Shown here: piece after piece, positions 9,112 to 18,549 of the stretch
Layout: each line of letters opens with the position of its first letter
How positions within the stretch are numbered: the first letter of the stretch is position 1
Assembly (NCBI RefSeq): GCF_014762685.1
Contig: NZ_JABURM010000006.1
Coordinates: forward strand, 794,384 to 858,383
DNA: 64,000 bases
Source: Gracilimonas sp.
GTDB taxonomy: Bacteria; Bacteroidota; Rhodothermia; Balneolales; Balneolaceae
Direction: 5' to 3'
Made by a program: the position numbers and the translations under genes
The notes under the pieces: generated by a model
The model's database searches: none
What the model was told of the DNA's origin: nothing
Seen by the model: the letters and a program-made list of their open reading frames with translations, nothing else

Positions 9112-10158
9112 ATGGAAAAACCTCTCTTACACATATCCGGATTAACAAAATCGTTCGACCAAAGCGGACCCGTTGTAAATAACGTCAACTTTGAGGTTGG
9201 GAAGAATGAGATATTTGCTCTTTTAGGCCCGAGTGGATGCGGAAAAACTACAACATTGCGTCTTATTGCCGGCTTTGAACAGTGTGATTCCGGTGAAGTT
9301 TATATTGAAAATGAATTGGTTGAGAGCATTCATAAGCGTCTCCCCCCGCAAAAAAGAGAAATTGGCTTCGTATTTCAGGACTATGCGCTTTTCCCGCACA
9401 TGAATGCTTTGGATAACGTGGCTTTTGGTTTACGGGAAGTGGAACAAAAAAAACGGCCGGTGCTTGCTGAAGAGGTGCTTTGCCGAACGGGAATGGAAAA
9501 ATATAAGCACAGAATGCCTGATGAACTTTCCGGCGGTCAGCAACAGCGTGTGGCATTAGCCCGTGCCATTGCCCCAAAGCCAAGGCTGGTGCTCATGGAT
9601 GAGCCATTTTCGGGTTTGGATGCGATGCTTAGGGATTCTACACGGAAAGAAGTGCGCGGGATTCTGAAAAAGTCCGGGATGAGCGCTATTTTAGTGACAC
9701 ATGATCAAGAAGAAGCCCTGTCTTTTGCTGATCGTATTGCAGTGATGAATAATGGTCAAATTGAACAAATTGGCACTCCTGAAGAAGTATACTATCATCC
9801 CAAAACACAGTTTGTAGCACAGTTTTTAGGGCGAACCAATCTATTCCGCGCCCATGCAGACGGTTCCGATAATGTAGAAACACGACTGGGCCCGGTTAAA
9901 ATTAACAAGGAAGCGAAAGGGTTAATACTGTGCTCTATCCGGCCGGAACACCTTACTATTGAGCGCTGTAAAGCAAATGGTACGGAAAGCGGAATCATCG
10001 TTGGGCGGGAATTTCGAGGCCACGATATTACCTACCATGTATTGTTTAAGGGAGACAGGTATATTGTACACACCGATAACCGCTTGCTGTTTGATGTAGA
10101 CGAACATGTAATTGTGAAACCTCTGGAGCCTGCTGTAGTATTAGAACAGAAAGCATGA
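9112..10158 (+). CDS. ABC transporter ATP-binding protein (Fe3+/polyamine-type, FbpC/PotA-like) without adjacent permease
   Basis: This 348-residue ATPase has every nucleotide-binding motif: Walker A GPSGCGKT (39-46), Q-loop FQDYALFPH (from 88), signature LSGGQQQRV (139-147), Walker B LVLMDEPFSGLD (159-170) and H-loop VTHDQEEA. A C-terminal extension of about 100 residues looks like a TOBE regulatory domain. This combination is typical of the ATPases for ferric iron, spermidine/putrescine, sulfate or sugar uptake. No permease or binding protein lies next to it; the following gene is a GlsB-like membrane protein. Substrate is therefore unassigned. Confidence 0.88.
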   Translation: MEKPLLHISGLTKSFDQSGPVVNNVNFEVGKNEIFALLGPSGCGKTTTLRLIAGFEQCDSGEVYIENELVESIHKRLPPQKREIGFVFQDYALFPHMNALDNVAFGLREVEQKKRPVLAEEVLCRTGMEKYKHRMPDELSGGQQQRVALARAIAPKPRLVLMDEPFSGLDAMLRDSTRKEVRGILKKSGMSAILVTHDQEEALSFADRIAVMNNGQIEQIGTPEEVYYHPKTQFVAQFLGRTNLFRAHADGSDNVETRLGPVKINKEAKGLILCSIRPEHLTIERCKANGTESGIIVGREFRGHDITYHVLFKGDRYIVHTDNRLLFDVDEHVIVKPLEPAVVLEQKA

Positions 10159-10201
10159 TTAACAATTATCAATTCAATAAATAAAACCGGAGATAGATAA
10201 A

Positions 10202-10486
10202 ATGTCACTATTTGGATTTTTGTTATTACTTCTGATCGCTGCTATTTGTGGGGGTATAGGTCAAAGCATAAGCGGGTACAGTTTTGGCGGATGCTTGATT
10301 TCAGCCGGAGTGGGATTTATCGGCGCTATTATTGGCCAATGGATAGCCGGCGAGCTGGGGCTTCCAGAGTTATGGACGGTAAATATTGACGGGAGTCCGT
10401 TTCCAATAGTATGGTCTATTATTGGTGCCACTTTATTTACGGCTATTCTTGGCGCAGTTACGAAGGGCAAGGGAAGGTTGATCTGA
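10202..10486 (+). CDS. GlsB/YeaQ/YmgE-family small membrane protein
   Basis: This is a 94-residue very hydrophobic protein with glycine-rich helices (GFIGAIIGQWIAG) in the pattern of the transglycosylase-associated (GlsB/YeaQ/YmgE) family. These are small inner-membrane proteins often linked to stress responses but of unknown mechanism. It carries an extra loop (about residues 55-70) between the second and third helices. A GGAGA site about 8 bases upstream supports the ATG at 10202. It follows the ABC ATPase by 43 bp on the same strand and may be co-transcribed. Confidence 0.75.
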   Translation: MSLFGFLLLLLIAAICGGIGQSISGYSFGGCLISAGVGFIGAIIGQWIAGELGLPELWTVNIDGSPFPIVWSIIGATLFTAILGAVTKGKGRLI

Positions 10487-10570
10487 CTTTTTTAGCTCTG
10501 TTAAAGTTGATAAAATTTCCGAAGTGATTTCCATTTCCCGCAGGTATTTCGTAATTAGTAATATTCAATA

Positions 10571-11908
10571 ATGCTAAAATCGAGATACATGTATAAGCTA
10601 TTTATTTATCTGGTAATTATTTTTCTAAACGTGGGCGGGTTTTCCGTAATGGCTCAGCAAAATGATGAGTTGCCAAAGCGGAGTGATAACCTGGAGGTGC
10701 TTTCCCATGTTCCTTTGGGGGCACCATTAAGTGTAACAGACATTGTAATTGAACAGGAATTAAACCGCCCATATGCCTATGTAGGCAGGATGCAGGCAGA
10801 AAAAGGGTTTGATATCATTGACCTTTCCAATCCCGAAAAAGCAGAGGTAATTTACCGTTGGAGAATGCCTAACGAAGAACTTCATGTTGGGCTTGGCGGA
10901 ATGGATCCTAAATATTTTAAGCATAACGATCGCTACTATGTAGTACAATCACTACAGTTTTTTCAGGGCGGACCAAATACCGATGCAGGAGCTGTTGTCG
11001 TGGATGTGACGGGGTTGCCGGATGTGAGTAAAGTCGAAACAGTTGGTTATGTACGGAACTCAGAACATCCGGGTGGATTCCACAATATATTTATGTACAA
11101 ACATTCTGACGGACGTCCGCTTTTATTTGCTACCACATCCGGAGATGATGCCTATGTTTATGATTTAGGCAAGTTTGTAGAAGGTGAAGAAGATATTCTT
11201 GCCGGAACTATTCCAAACCCGGATACACCTGCCCGTCGGGCCGGTGCTTCACTGGGATATCATGATTTTTATGTAGGCTACCATCCTGATAGTCAGCAGG
11301 ATCGCTTTTATGGAGGGGGAGCCGGCGGATATTTTGTATTTGATGTAACCGAAATGGATTCTGTGAGTATGTTAGCTTCCGTAACGGGTGTCAGTGGTAT
11401 AGTTTGGGGACATACGGTTACTCCTTCCCCTGATGGTCGCTATATGGTTGGTGAGGCAGAATACATGCATGCCCCGCTGCGTATTTTTGATTTGAAGCCT
11501 GCCCTGGATGGTGATGTTCAAAACATTAGTAAGCCGATAAGTTCCTGGAATTTTGACTATGAAAACCTGGTGCATAACCACGAAGTAAGATGGCCGTATC
11601 TGTTTGTATCCGGTTACGAAGATGGGCTGTTAGTGGTTGATCTATTTAGTCCTGATGAACCTAAAACGGTAGCCTATTATGATACCTTTCTGGGTAAACA
11701 TCAATCCGGAATGTGCGGTGATGGAACCTGTAATGGGGCTTTTGGCGTAGATGTGCGGAATGAAGACGGCCTGATTGTGGTAAGTGATATGGGGACCGGA
11801 TTCTGGGCTTTCCGTCTTGAAGATTTCCAGGGCTGGAATGGCCGGGGATGGGGTATGCCAAATATCTCAAGTGCGCAAAACTGGGACGAAGGACCTACAG
11901 CGAACTAA
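10571..11908 (+). CDS. Secreted LVIVD-repeat beta-propeller protein
   Basis: This 445-residue exported protein has a signal peptide (hydrophobic to about residue 28, cleavage near VMAQ). The mature part carries repeated strands of LVIVD/propeller type, for example GFDIIDLSNPEKAEV, AGAVVVDVTGLPDVSKVE, GYFVFDVTEMDSVSM and DGLLVVDLFSPDEPK, spaced 50-90 residues apart. Such proteins are surface or periplasmic beta-propellers of unknown activity. It precedes a small secreted protein and a multicopper oxidase on the same strand, 31 bp and then a 1-bp overlap, so the three probably form one operon. The start could also be the ATG six codons later. A conserved Cys pair near residues 383-388 (GMCGDGTCNG) could bind metal or form a disulfide. 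Confidence 0.72.
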   Translation: MLKSRYMYKLFIYLVIIFLNVGGFSVMAQQNDELPKRSDNLEVLSHVPLGAPLSVTDIVIEQELNRPYAYVGRMQAEKGFDIIDLSNPEKAEVIYRWRMPNEELHVGLGGMDPKYFKHNDRYYVVQSLQFFQGGPNTDAGAVVVDVTGLPDVSKVETVGYVRNSEHPGGFHNIFMYKHSDGRPLLFATTSGDDAYVYDLGKFVEGEEDILAGTIPNPDTPARRAGASLGYHDFYVGYHPDSQQDRFYGGGAGGYFVFDVTEMDSVSMLASVTGVSGIVWGHTVTPSPDGRYMVGEAEYMHAPLRIFDLKPALDGDVQNISKPISSWNFDYENLVHNHEVRWPYLFVSGYEDGLLVVDLFSPDEPKTVAYYDTFLGKHQSGMCGDGTCNGAFGVDVRNEDGLIVVSDMGTGFWAFRLEDFQGWNGRGWGMPNISSAQNWDEGPTAN

Positions 11909-11939
11909 ATTTTTAAAGTCAGCTGATTAGTTTTTAGTT

Positions 11940-12503
11940 ATGATTAGGAAAAGAAATTTCATTATTGCTTTACTGTTCGTCTGTACAGCCTTAGGTGTCG
12001 AGCTGAAGGCTGGAACAGATATATTAGATCCACCCTTACGATGTGGAGAGCCCGGCTCCGAATACTACACGATTGATCTTGTGACCACCAAGAATATTCC
12101 CGGTACCGGACAAGCCACGGGCAAGGCAGTAATGAAATTCAATCCTAATCCTTTTGGTATTTCCATTGCTAAAGACGGTTCATATCGCCACCGATTGGAT
12201 ATTCAAATACATAAAGCTAATACACCGAAGAATGGGACCTTTGTAGCCTGGGTGACCACTCCTTCATTAGACAGGATAAAATTACTGGGCACTTTGGATA
12301 AAGATTTCAAGGCAAGTGGTACGGTGGATTGGAATAAATACATTGTTGTTATCACACTGGAGGAGGACGTGCCGGCTAACAATTCTTCTATGTGGTCCGG
12401 GACCATTGCTTTTCGTGGGTTATCCAGGAGTGGATTCATGCATACCATGGCCGGTCATGGTCCATTTGCCGAGGAACCATGTGCTAAATACGGATATTAT
12501 TAA
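11940..12503 (+). CDS. Small exported protein of unknown function in the multicopper oxidase operon
   Basis: I do not recognise this family. The 187-residue product has a signal peptide (to about residue 24, ending LKAG). The mature domain is beta-rich, beginning DPPLRCGEPGSEYY and ending with a second cysteine in EEPCAKYGYY, so one disulfide is possible. There are no membrane helices beyond the signal. Its stop codon overlaps the start of the multicopper oxidase (TAATG), which implies translational coupling. A role as a periplasmic accessory to the oxidase or in the same substrate pathway is inference from that coupling only. Confidence 0.6.
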   Translation: MIRKRNFIIALLFVCTALGVELKAGTDILDPPLRCGEPGSEYYTIDLVTTKNIPGTGQATGKAVMKFNPNPFGISIAKDGSYRHRLDIQIHKANTPKNGTFVAWVTTPSLDRIKLLGTLDKDFKASGTVDWNKYIVVITLEEDVPANNSSMWSGTIAFRGLSRSGFMHTMAGHGPFAEEPCAKYGYY

Positions 12504-14200
12504 TGCTGAAGTTGTATTCTAACACTTTCTTATTGCTGCTGATTTTAGCAGGACTCACCCATCCTTTACAAGCCCAGCATGAACATCACAATATGAATGA
12601 TGGGGCTATGGACATGGATACTTCCAAAGCAGTTTGGCGGATGCCTCCCATGGATATGGAAATGCCAATGTTGCCGGGAATGCACAACGAGCTTCCCCCG
12701 GTAGAGCCTTTTATAGCCGGAATGGGGCTCACTAAAGAAGATATCCCCTATGCCAAGCCACGGGAAATCCTGGAGCTGGCCGATGGAGATACGGTTGCCC
12801 TGCAGGCCTCTATTGTTCGCCGTACTTTAGAGGGTAAAGACTATGTGATGTATGGGTATAATGGGCAATATCCCGGGCCGTTGCTGAAAGCTCCTCAGAA
12901 CAGTACCGTTGTGGTTGAATTTAATAATCAGATTGAATTTCCAACCACGGTGCACTGGCATGGTTTGCGGCATGATTACCGTTTTGACGGAACTATATTT
13001 GCGCAGGATCCGGTACAGATTGGCGAATCTTTTACCTATGAATTGTTTTTCAGGGATGCAGGAGTATACTGGTATCATCCGCATGTGCTTGAATATGTTC
13101 AGCAGGATCTTGGACTATATGGAAATATGCTGGTGGCCCCACCCGATGAGGATTATTATAATCCTGTAAATAGGGAAGAAATGATTATTCTGGATGATAT
13201 CCTGGTTGATGATCAGGGCCTGATACCCTGGGGCAAATCAAATCCCACCCATGCTCTGATGGGGCGTTTTGGGAATGTAATGCTGGTAAATGGGAAAACG
13301 GACTACCGGCTAAACGTTGATAAAAATGAAGTACTCCGGTTTTATATCACCAACGTAGCCAATACCCGAACTTTTAATATGGTATTTGAAGGGGCTAAGG
13401 TAAAAGTAGTGGGTTCAGATGTGAGTAAGTTTGAAGAAGAAGTTTACGCGGAGAACATTCCCATTGCTGTAGCCGAGCGTTATATCGTGGAGGTTTTATA
13501 CGAGGAACCGGGAACCTATCCGATACTGAATTCCATACAGGCCATTAATCATTTTCGCGGAGAATTCTATCCGCATAAAGACACACTGGGAACGGTTACG
13601 GTTTCCGAGGATGAAGCAGATGAATCTTTCACCGAGGCCTTCAATACGCTGAGGGTAAATGAGGATGTAAAAGAAGATATCGCCGCATTCGAGTCCTATT
13701 TTGATAAGCCGGTGGATAAAGAATTAGAGCTGACGGTTGCGGTTCAGAATTTACCAATCCCGATCATGCAGTCGATGGAATTAGATACGGCTTATGTGCC
13801 CCATGTGGAGTGGAACGACACCATGCCCATGATGAACTGGCTTTCGACGGGGAAACAGGTTGAGTGGATTCTGCTTGATCCGGCAACCGGCAAAAAGAAT
13901 ATGGATATTTACTGGGACTTTGAGCAGGGAGATGTTGTAAAGCTTAGGATATTCAATAATCCGGATACCTTTCACCCCATGAACCATCCTTTTCATATCC
14001 ATGGGCAACGCCACCTGGTGCTGAATATTGACGGAGTGGAAAACCCCAATATGGTCTGGAAAGACACCTCCATAATACCGGTGGGATCTACGGTAGATTT
14101 ACTGGTAGAGATGTCAAATCCAGGAAAGTGGATGATGCATTGCCACATCGGCGAGCACTTAGATGCAGGAATGATGCTGGGTTTTGAAGTAGGAGAATAA
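12503..14200 (+). CDS. Multicopper oxidase with Met/His-rich N-terminal segment
   Basis: This 565-residue exported three-cupredoxin-domain oxidase should couple oxidation of a substrate (cuprous ion, phenols or similar) to reduction of oxygen to water. All four copper-ligand motifs are present: HWHG (151-154), WYHPH (190-194), HPMNHPFHIHG (from 491) and HCHIGEHLDAGM (546-557). These supply the type 1 and trinuclear type 2/3 sites, with Met557 as the axial type 1 ligand. After the signal peptide, residues 25-65 are unusually rich in Met and His (HEHHNMN, MDMEMPMLPGMH), as seen in copper-handling oxidases such as CopA and CueO. That hints at copper tolerance but is not proof. Translationally coupled to the preceding small secreted gene. 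Confidence 0.92.
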   Translation: MLKLYSNTFLLLLILAGLTHPLQAQHEHHNMNDGAMDMDTSKAVWRMPPMDMEMPMLPGMHNELPPVEPFIAGMGLTKEDIPYAKPREILELADGDTVALQASIVRRTLEGKDYVMYGYNGQYPGPLLKAPQNSTVVVEFNNQIEFPTTVHWHGLRHDYRFDGTIFAQDPVQIGESFTYELFFRDAGVYWYHPHVLEYVQQDLGLYGNMLVAPPDEDYYNPVNREEMIILDDILVDDQGLIPWGKSNPTHALMGRFGNVMLVNGKTDYRLNVDKNEVLRFYITNVANTRTFNMVFEGAKVKVVGSDVSKFEEEVYAENIPIAVAERYIVEVLYEEPGTYPILNSIQAINHFRGEFYPHKDTLGTVTVSEDEADESFTEAFNTLRVNEDVKEDIAAFESYFDKPVDKELELTVAVQNLPIPIMQSMELDTAYVPHVEWNDTMPMMNWLSTGKQVEWILLDPATGKKNMDIYWDFEQGDVVKLRIFNNPDTFHPMNHPFHIHGQRHLVLNIDGVENPNMVWKDTSIIPVGSTVDLLVEMSNPGKWMMHCHIGEHLDAGMMLGFEVGE

Positions 14201-14357
14201 ATCAAAAATTTCTCAAAGCTCATCCCGAATCGTAGTGAAGAAGAAGGCTTCATTTAATTCCCTGAAATGCTTACATCAATTTAATTTGGCAGGAAGGGCT
14301 TTTTGCTATCTTGCCCCCCACTCACAAAACACTTACTCATCAACAGAGCGAATTTTA

Positions 14358-15014
14358 ATGCAGAATATTGAAGCAGTAATTTTTGATATGGACGGTGTTA
14401 TCGTTCATAGTAATCCCATTCACAAAACGACTATTAATGAGTTTTGCACTAAATACGGGTTAGAAGTATCAGATAAAGAACTCCGTGAAAAAGTATACGG
14501 GCGTACCAATCAGGACTGGATTCCGGCCGTATTTGGAGATATTTCACAAGAGCGAATAGAAGAACTGGCAGACGAAAAAGAACAGATGTTCCGGGATGTA
14601 TTTGACCCGAAAGAGCATATAGTCCCGGGTATTATTGAGTTTTTGGATAAGCTGAAGGAGAAAGGTATCAAGATGGTGGTAGCCACTTCAGCTCCGGCGG
14701 AAAATGCCGTACATATTCTTCAAGGGTTAGAGATCACAGATTGCTTTGATGCTGTTCTGAATTCCTCTCACGTCACCAAAAGTAAACCTGACCCTGACCC
14801 TTATCTTAAAGCTGCAAAAGCGATTGGAGTTTCTCCGGAGCAATGTATTGTGTTCGAAGATTCTATTTCAGGGGTGCAATCCGGACTGGGAGCCGGCGCT
14901 AAAGTAGTGGGGGTGGCTACTACACACACGCATGAAGAGCTCAATTCATGTCAGCTGGTGGTGGATGATTTTGAAGGGTTGAAGGTTGCTGATATTGAGG
15001 CACTGCTTCAGTAA
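14358..15014 (+). CDS. HAD-superfamily phosphatase, beta-phosphoglucomutase-like
   Basis: This 218-residue soluble HAD hydrolase has motif I DMDGVIVHSNP (nucleophile Asp within the first ten residues), a helical cap domain (about 15-85), motif II around VVATSAPAEN, motif III Lys in SKPDPDP and motif IV EDSISGVQSG. The set matches beta-phosphoglucomutase/phosphoglycolate-phosphatase-like (subfamily IA variant 3) enzymes; the physiological phosphoester cannot be deduced. The frame is open 41 codons upstream, but the ATG at 14358 begins the domain directly and is chosen. Confidence 0.87.
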   Translation: MQNIEAVIFDMDGVIVHSNPIHKTTINEFCTKYGLEVSDKELREKVYGRTNQDWIPAVFGDISQERIEELADEKEQMFRDVFDPKEHIVPGIIEFLDKLKEKGIKMVVATSAPAENAVHILQGLEITDCFDAVLNSSHVTKSKPDPDPYLKAAKAIGVSPEQCIVFEDSISGVQSGLGAGAKVVGVATTHTHEELNSCQLVVDDFEGLKVADIEALLQ

Positions 15015-15370
15015 AAAGTGGTCTAACTTGTTTTGTTAGGCTATTAGTTATCCAATTCAGAAGATTAGTTAAGAGATACACGAAGAAAAGCAGCCTGCGA
15101 ATGGCAAAAATGATTACCCTGCCTATTAAACTAACTATTTTCGGCTACTGGAAAGTATTTGTACAAGCTCTCGAATGGATTGAGCAAGTGCATTAAACTA
15201 TACACCCAAGTAATAATCTATCTTATCTTTCAAGTAGTGTATTAGTTTGCACTCTCTATGTGCATCACAATACGTGTACTTAAACCGTTTTTGTTTACTT
15301 TGTACTTAAATACTAAGTAATAAATCGGTGGTATAAAATTGGGGCTATGGCTTGTTTATAGTCCCAAAAC
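15015..15370. other. Non-coding gap between the HAD gene and the A+T-rich nuclease-NTPase gene
   Basis: These 356 bp hold no convincing reading frame. A weak stem (CTAAC/GTTAG at about 15023-15040) may end the HAD transcript. I looked here for a copy of the tRNA-Arg 3' end that would mark an integration boundary of the adjacent island and found none. Confidence 0.55.
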
Positions 15371-18229
15371 TCACCAATCAACATCCCAATTCTTAAAATC
15401 ATCAGTGCTTGTTTTAATTATCCTAAAAACCCAATTTTTTAGCATGAAGAATTTATGTTGTTTGTTATGAGAGTAATCAGAATAAACATCTTTAACTAGG
15501 CTGGAGAAACTAGCACCAAAAGTGTAATAAAAGCCTTTATCTCTCTCTTCCTCGTGACTAAATTTTTTATAGTCTATAAATTCTATTTCAGTTTTTGATG
15601 AACTTGATTCAGCTAAGCTTATACTTGTAATTCTGTCATTTTTTAGTCTGACATAGTATTTGTTAGGAAATTTTTCGTAACAAGTTAAATTACTAGCTAA
15701 CTTTGGTATTGAAGAATCTAGAACAGTTTTAATAGATTCGTCAACCATAGTTAGAAACTTTTCGACATATAATTTGGCTGATTCTTTGCTGTATGAAGCT
15801 TCTATTTTATTTTTGATAAATTTCTCATCAAAATCTCTTTTACTCATTTCTTCATTTAAGCGATCTTTTTTATAGTCTGGTTTAGGTAAATAATGTTTAT
15901 CTAAGACTTTTATATCTAGATCTAATATTAATTCTGAAAGACTAAATATTTTTGACAAATAGGGGTCGCTAGCTGAATAATTTTTTACCTCTTCAACATT
16001 GATAGGGTATAGGCTTTCGTAATTGGGTAATAGACTTGAAGATTTACTTTTTTCAATAACCATGAAATAATATAGATGAATAAACTCCTCAATTAATAAC
16101 CACTTAGAATTTCTAAAATTTAGAAATTGATTATTAATGATCTCTTTGAAATTATCTTCAATAAATCGACGCGCAGCTTGTTTAGGTTCATTATTTAAAA
16201 TAATACTATCTATATAGGTGATACTATTAATTCTGAACTTGCCTATCAGTTTCTCGAAATTCGTATCCTCGTTTGTATCAGTCATTAGAGGTGTATGAAC
16301 AATAGTTGGTAGGTCTAAATCCCCTGCTGGATATAGTGCATAACTAGTAAGTGAATTACTTTCTTTAGGTGGCAGAAGGATACCGATTCTGTTGTTAGTG
16401 TGAGGTTTGAATTTATTTTTTATAGGCTTAAAATATTCCTCTAAGTAAATATCATACTGATTGACAAAACTTAAATACTTGAAGTTTACTAACTCAAAAA
16501 GCCAATCTAGATGTTGTTGTTTATTACAGTTTTGCGAATAAAAATAAACTGCAGATTGTCCAAAACGGTTATTCAAAAGTGTATCAATACTTTCTCTAAA
16601 CTCAACTTCATCAAGTTTGTCTAATCTGTAAGAATGATATGCTATGATGTAATCTCTCATCTTAGAGAAATAAAAGTTAATTCGATCATCGAGTTTGAAG
16701 CTATTCCTTATCAAGATATTGTGGGTAAATAATTCAGAAGGTAAATCTTGGCTAGGTGGTAGATTTAAATGGTATCGAATTACTTTAGTACTTATACCTA
16801 GTGGATAATCTACGTCTTCTTTAAAAAAACATTTACCAATTTCAGAAAGGTAGTTTATTAAAGTCCCCTTGCTACTGTTAGGTAGTGACTCTAATTTTTT
16901 TAGAATAAAGCTTTCTAACAACGACGAATTTATTATTGATTTTGGTACCCTCTTTTCTTTAAATACTTCAGAAAACGCCCTAAGGTAAAATCCATTACTC
17001 AAATGCGAGAGTATATCTTTGGAGATTTCGCCTTTCAATGAATACTCAGCTTTATATTTCTTTATTGCTTCATTCAGTTCGTGTTTATTGAAATTTTTTA
17101 AATGGTATCCAGGCTTATCATCTAAGTTATTATTGGATTCAGAATAGATTTCGTTAAACAAATAAGACTTATCGTTATTTATATAAAGAAAGTCTTTCCA
17201 TAATTCGGATTTACAGGAGACGCAAAATTTTAAATAATTTAGGTCTTTACATTTTAGAGCAAGTTCACTGAAAATAGTATTAATGCTTTCATGCATGTAT
17301 TCATCTAGTGCATCAATAAATATTATTACCTTTTTATCAATCCTCTCTCCTAATTCGTTTAAGTATTTAAATACTTTTTCAGTGTTCATTTGCTCACTAA
17401 AAACCAAATTTAAGTCATTGCATATTAGCTGTGATGGAGATTCAGCAACAACGGAGCCATTGAAGAATAGAGTAAAATTTTTACTCAATTGAAGGTTTAC
17501 TAAATCACAAATAAGGTTGCTTTTACCAACCCCTGAATCACCAATAATAGCAAAAAACCTATCATTACTACTTAAAAATGATTCAAACTCATGTACCGCT
17601 TCAACTCTCCTTACATACAAACTTTCAATATATTTTGTTTGGTCCTCTATCGAATCTCCTGCAATGTTTTTAATTCTAGATTCGACCTGCTTTACACAAA
17701 AAGACTTTAAATTATCTGGTGAAAATGATATGAAGCTTTCTAATCCTTTAAATCTAATCCAAATATCTTCACCACTGATTTTCATGCCATTTTTCCAATA
17801 GCTTGACTCCTCGTGGATTTTTGTGCCAGTGAGTTCTTTCCTTGTGATTGAATCAATTATTTTGACAGTACTTCCATTAGTAATCACAACAAAAGGGGCG
17901 ATATTGTTATTTAGTAACCTTGCGTAAGAGACACCTTGCTCCTCATCATATTTAGATATTTTTTTATTTGGCTTTTTAACTTCAACGACAAATAAATTAG
18001 TCTCTCCTACTCTACAAAGAATATCTAATCTACCACCTTTAGATTCATACTTTACCTGTTTATTATCCCTTCCAAGTTTAATAGTAAAGTTTTTCTCTAA
18101 TATAAGGTCACTATCTTGATGTCCGATAGATTTAAGAAAAGGCATTAGTAATTTAGACCTCAAGTCTTCTTCACTTTTTAGGGTTTTTATACCTAATTCG
18201 TGTATATCCTTATCTAATTTGGGCATCAC
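15371..18229 (-). CDS. HsdR-type nuclease domain fused to a P-loop NTPase; candidate STAND-like defence protein
   Basis: This 952-residue protein stands alone. Residues 1-135 match the N-terminal nuclease domain of type I restriction R subunits: Glu21 in the first helix, the PD-(D/E)XK triad Asp69, Glu83, Lys85 (GRLDI, VVEVKK), then the QGxxYAR helix (99-103) and VVITNGS. Residues about 205-430 form a P-loop NTPase with Walker A GDSGVGKS (230-237) and Walker B VIIFIDALDE (301-310). The remaining 500 residues are helical, with no motif I recognise. A nuclease effector, STAND-like NTPase and long C-terminal sensor is the plan of Avs-type antiviral proteins, though this one is shorter. The sequence is visibly richer in A+T than its neighbours and lies just past the 3' end of tRNA-Arg, consistent with horizontal acquisition. 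No methyltransferase or specificity subunit is adjacent, so ordinary type I restriction is unlikely. Confidence 0.8.
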   Translation of the reverse strand: MMPKLDKDIHELGIKTLKSEEDLRSKLLMPFLKSIGHQDSDLILEKNFTIKLGRDNKQVKYESKGGRLDILCRVGETNLFVVEVKKPNKKISKYDEEQGVSYARLLNNNIAPFVVITNGSTVKIIDSITRKELTGTKIHEESSYWKNGMKISGEDIWIRFKGLESFISFSPDNLKSFCVKQVESRIKNIAGDSIEDQTKYIESLYVRRVEAVHEFESFLSSNDRFFAIIGDSGVGKSNLICDLVNLQLSKNFTLFFNGSVVAESPSQLICNDLNLVFSEQMNTEKVFKYLNELGERIDKKVIIFIDALDEYMHESINTIFSELALKCKDLNYLKFCVSCKSELWKDFLYINNDKSYLFNEIYSESNNNLDDKPGYHLKNFNKHELNEAIKKYKAEYSLKGEISKDILSHLSNGFYLRAFSEVFKEKRVPKSIINSSLLESFILKKLESLPNSSKGTLINYLSEIGKCFFKEDVDYPLGISTKVIRYHLNLPPSQDLPSELFTHNILIRNSFKLDDRINFYFSKMRDYIIAYHSYRLDKLDEVEFRESIDTLLNNRFGQSAVYFYSQNCNKQQHLDWLFELVNFKYLSFVNQYDIYLEEYFKPIKNKFKPHTNNRIGILLPPKESNSLTSYALYPAGDLDLPTIVHTPLMTDTNEDTNFEKLIGKFRINSITYIDSIILNNEPKQAARRFIEDNFKEIINNQFLNFRNSKWLLIEEFIHLYYFMVIEKSKSSSLLPNYESLYPINVEEVKNYSASDPYLSKIFSLSELILDLDIKVLDKHYLPKPDYKKDRLNEEMSKRDFDEKFIKNKIEASYSKESAKLYVEKFLTMVDESIKTVLDSSIPKLASNLTCYEKFPNKYYVRLKNDRITSISLAESSSSKTEIEFIDYKKFSHEEERDKGFYYTFGASFSSLVKDVYSDYSHNKQHKFFMLKNWVFRIIKTSTDDFKNWDVDW

Positions 18230-18371
18230 AATTGAATCTTATTACAAAGGGGGTAAATATGGGCAAAATCTAGAATGCAAAAAAAGCTAATATAGGGTAA
18301 ATTGTTTGCACTTATGTAAACAACTCTTATTATCAAGAAAATAATAAACAATAACTTAAGTTGCGCAATAG

Positions 18372-18444
18372 TGACCCCGCCGGGAATCGAACCCAGATCT
18401 AGGACTTAGGAGGTCCCTATTCTATCCAATTGAACTACAGGGTC
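18372..18444 (-). tRNA. tRNA-Arg (anticodon CCT)
   Basis: Read on the minus strand, the sequence folds as a full cloverleaf. The acceptor stem is GACCCTG/CGGGGTC with one G-U pair. The anticodon stem GGGAC/GTCCT closes a loop with CCT at positions 34-36. The T arm has GGTTCGATTCC. The CCA end is not encoded. The 3' end points toward the A+T-rich nuclease-NTPase gene, the usual side for integrated DNA. Confidence 0.93.
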
Positions 18445-18549
18445 ATTTGCTGTACGCTCATCCCAAAAAGATACGTAGCTTAACGTAACTAATCAGCATC
18501 ATATAAGTAGAAGTGTAATGATTTTACTTTATTTGTCGAATAAAATTCA

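Noticed and set aside
15015-15370. A duplicated tRNA-Arg end that would mark the far boundary of an integrated island
   Set aside because: No copy of the tRNA 3' sequence was found by eye in this gap, and no integrase lies nearby; insertion at the tRNA stays an inference from composition and position.
15371-18229. Interpretation as a type I restriction R subunit
   Set aside because: Only the N-terminal nuclease domain matches HsdR; the helicase motor motifs are absent, the NTPase is of a different kind, and no hsdM or hsdS is adjacent.
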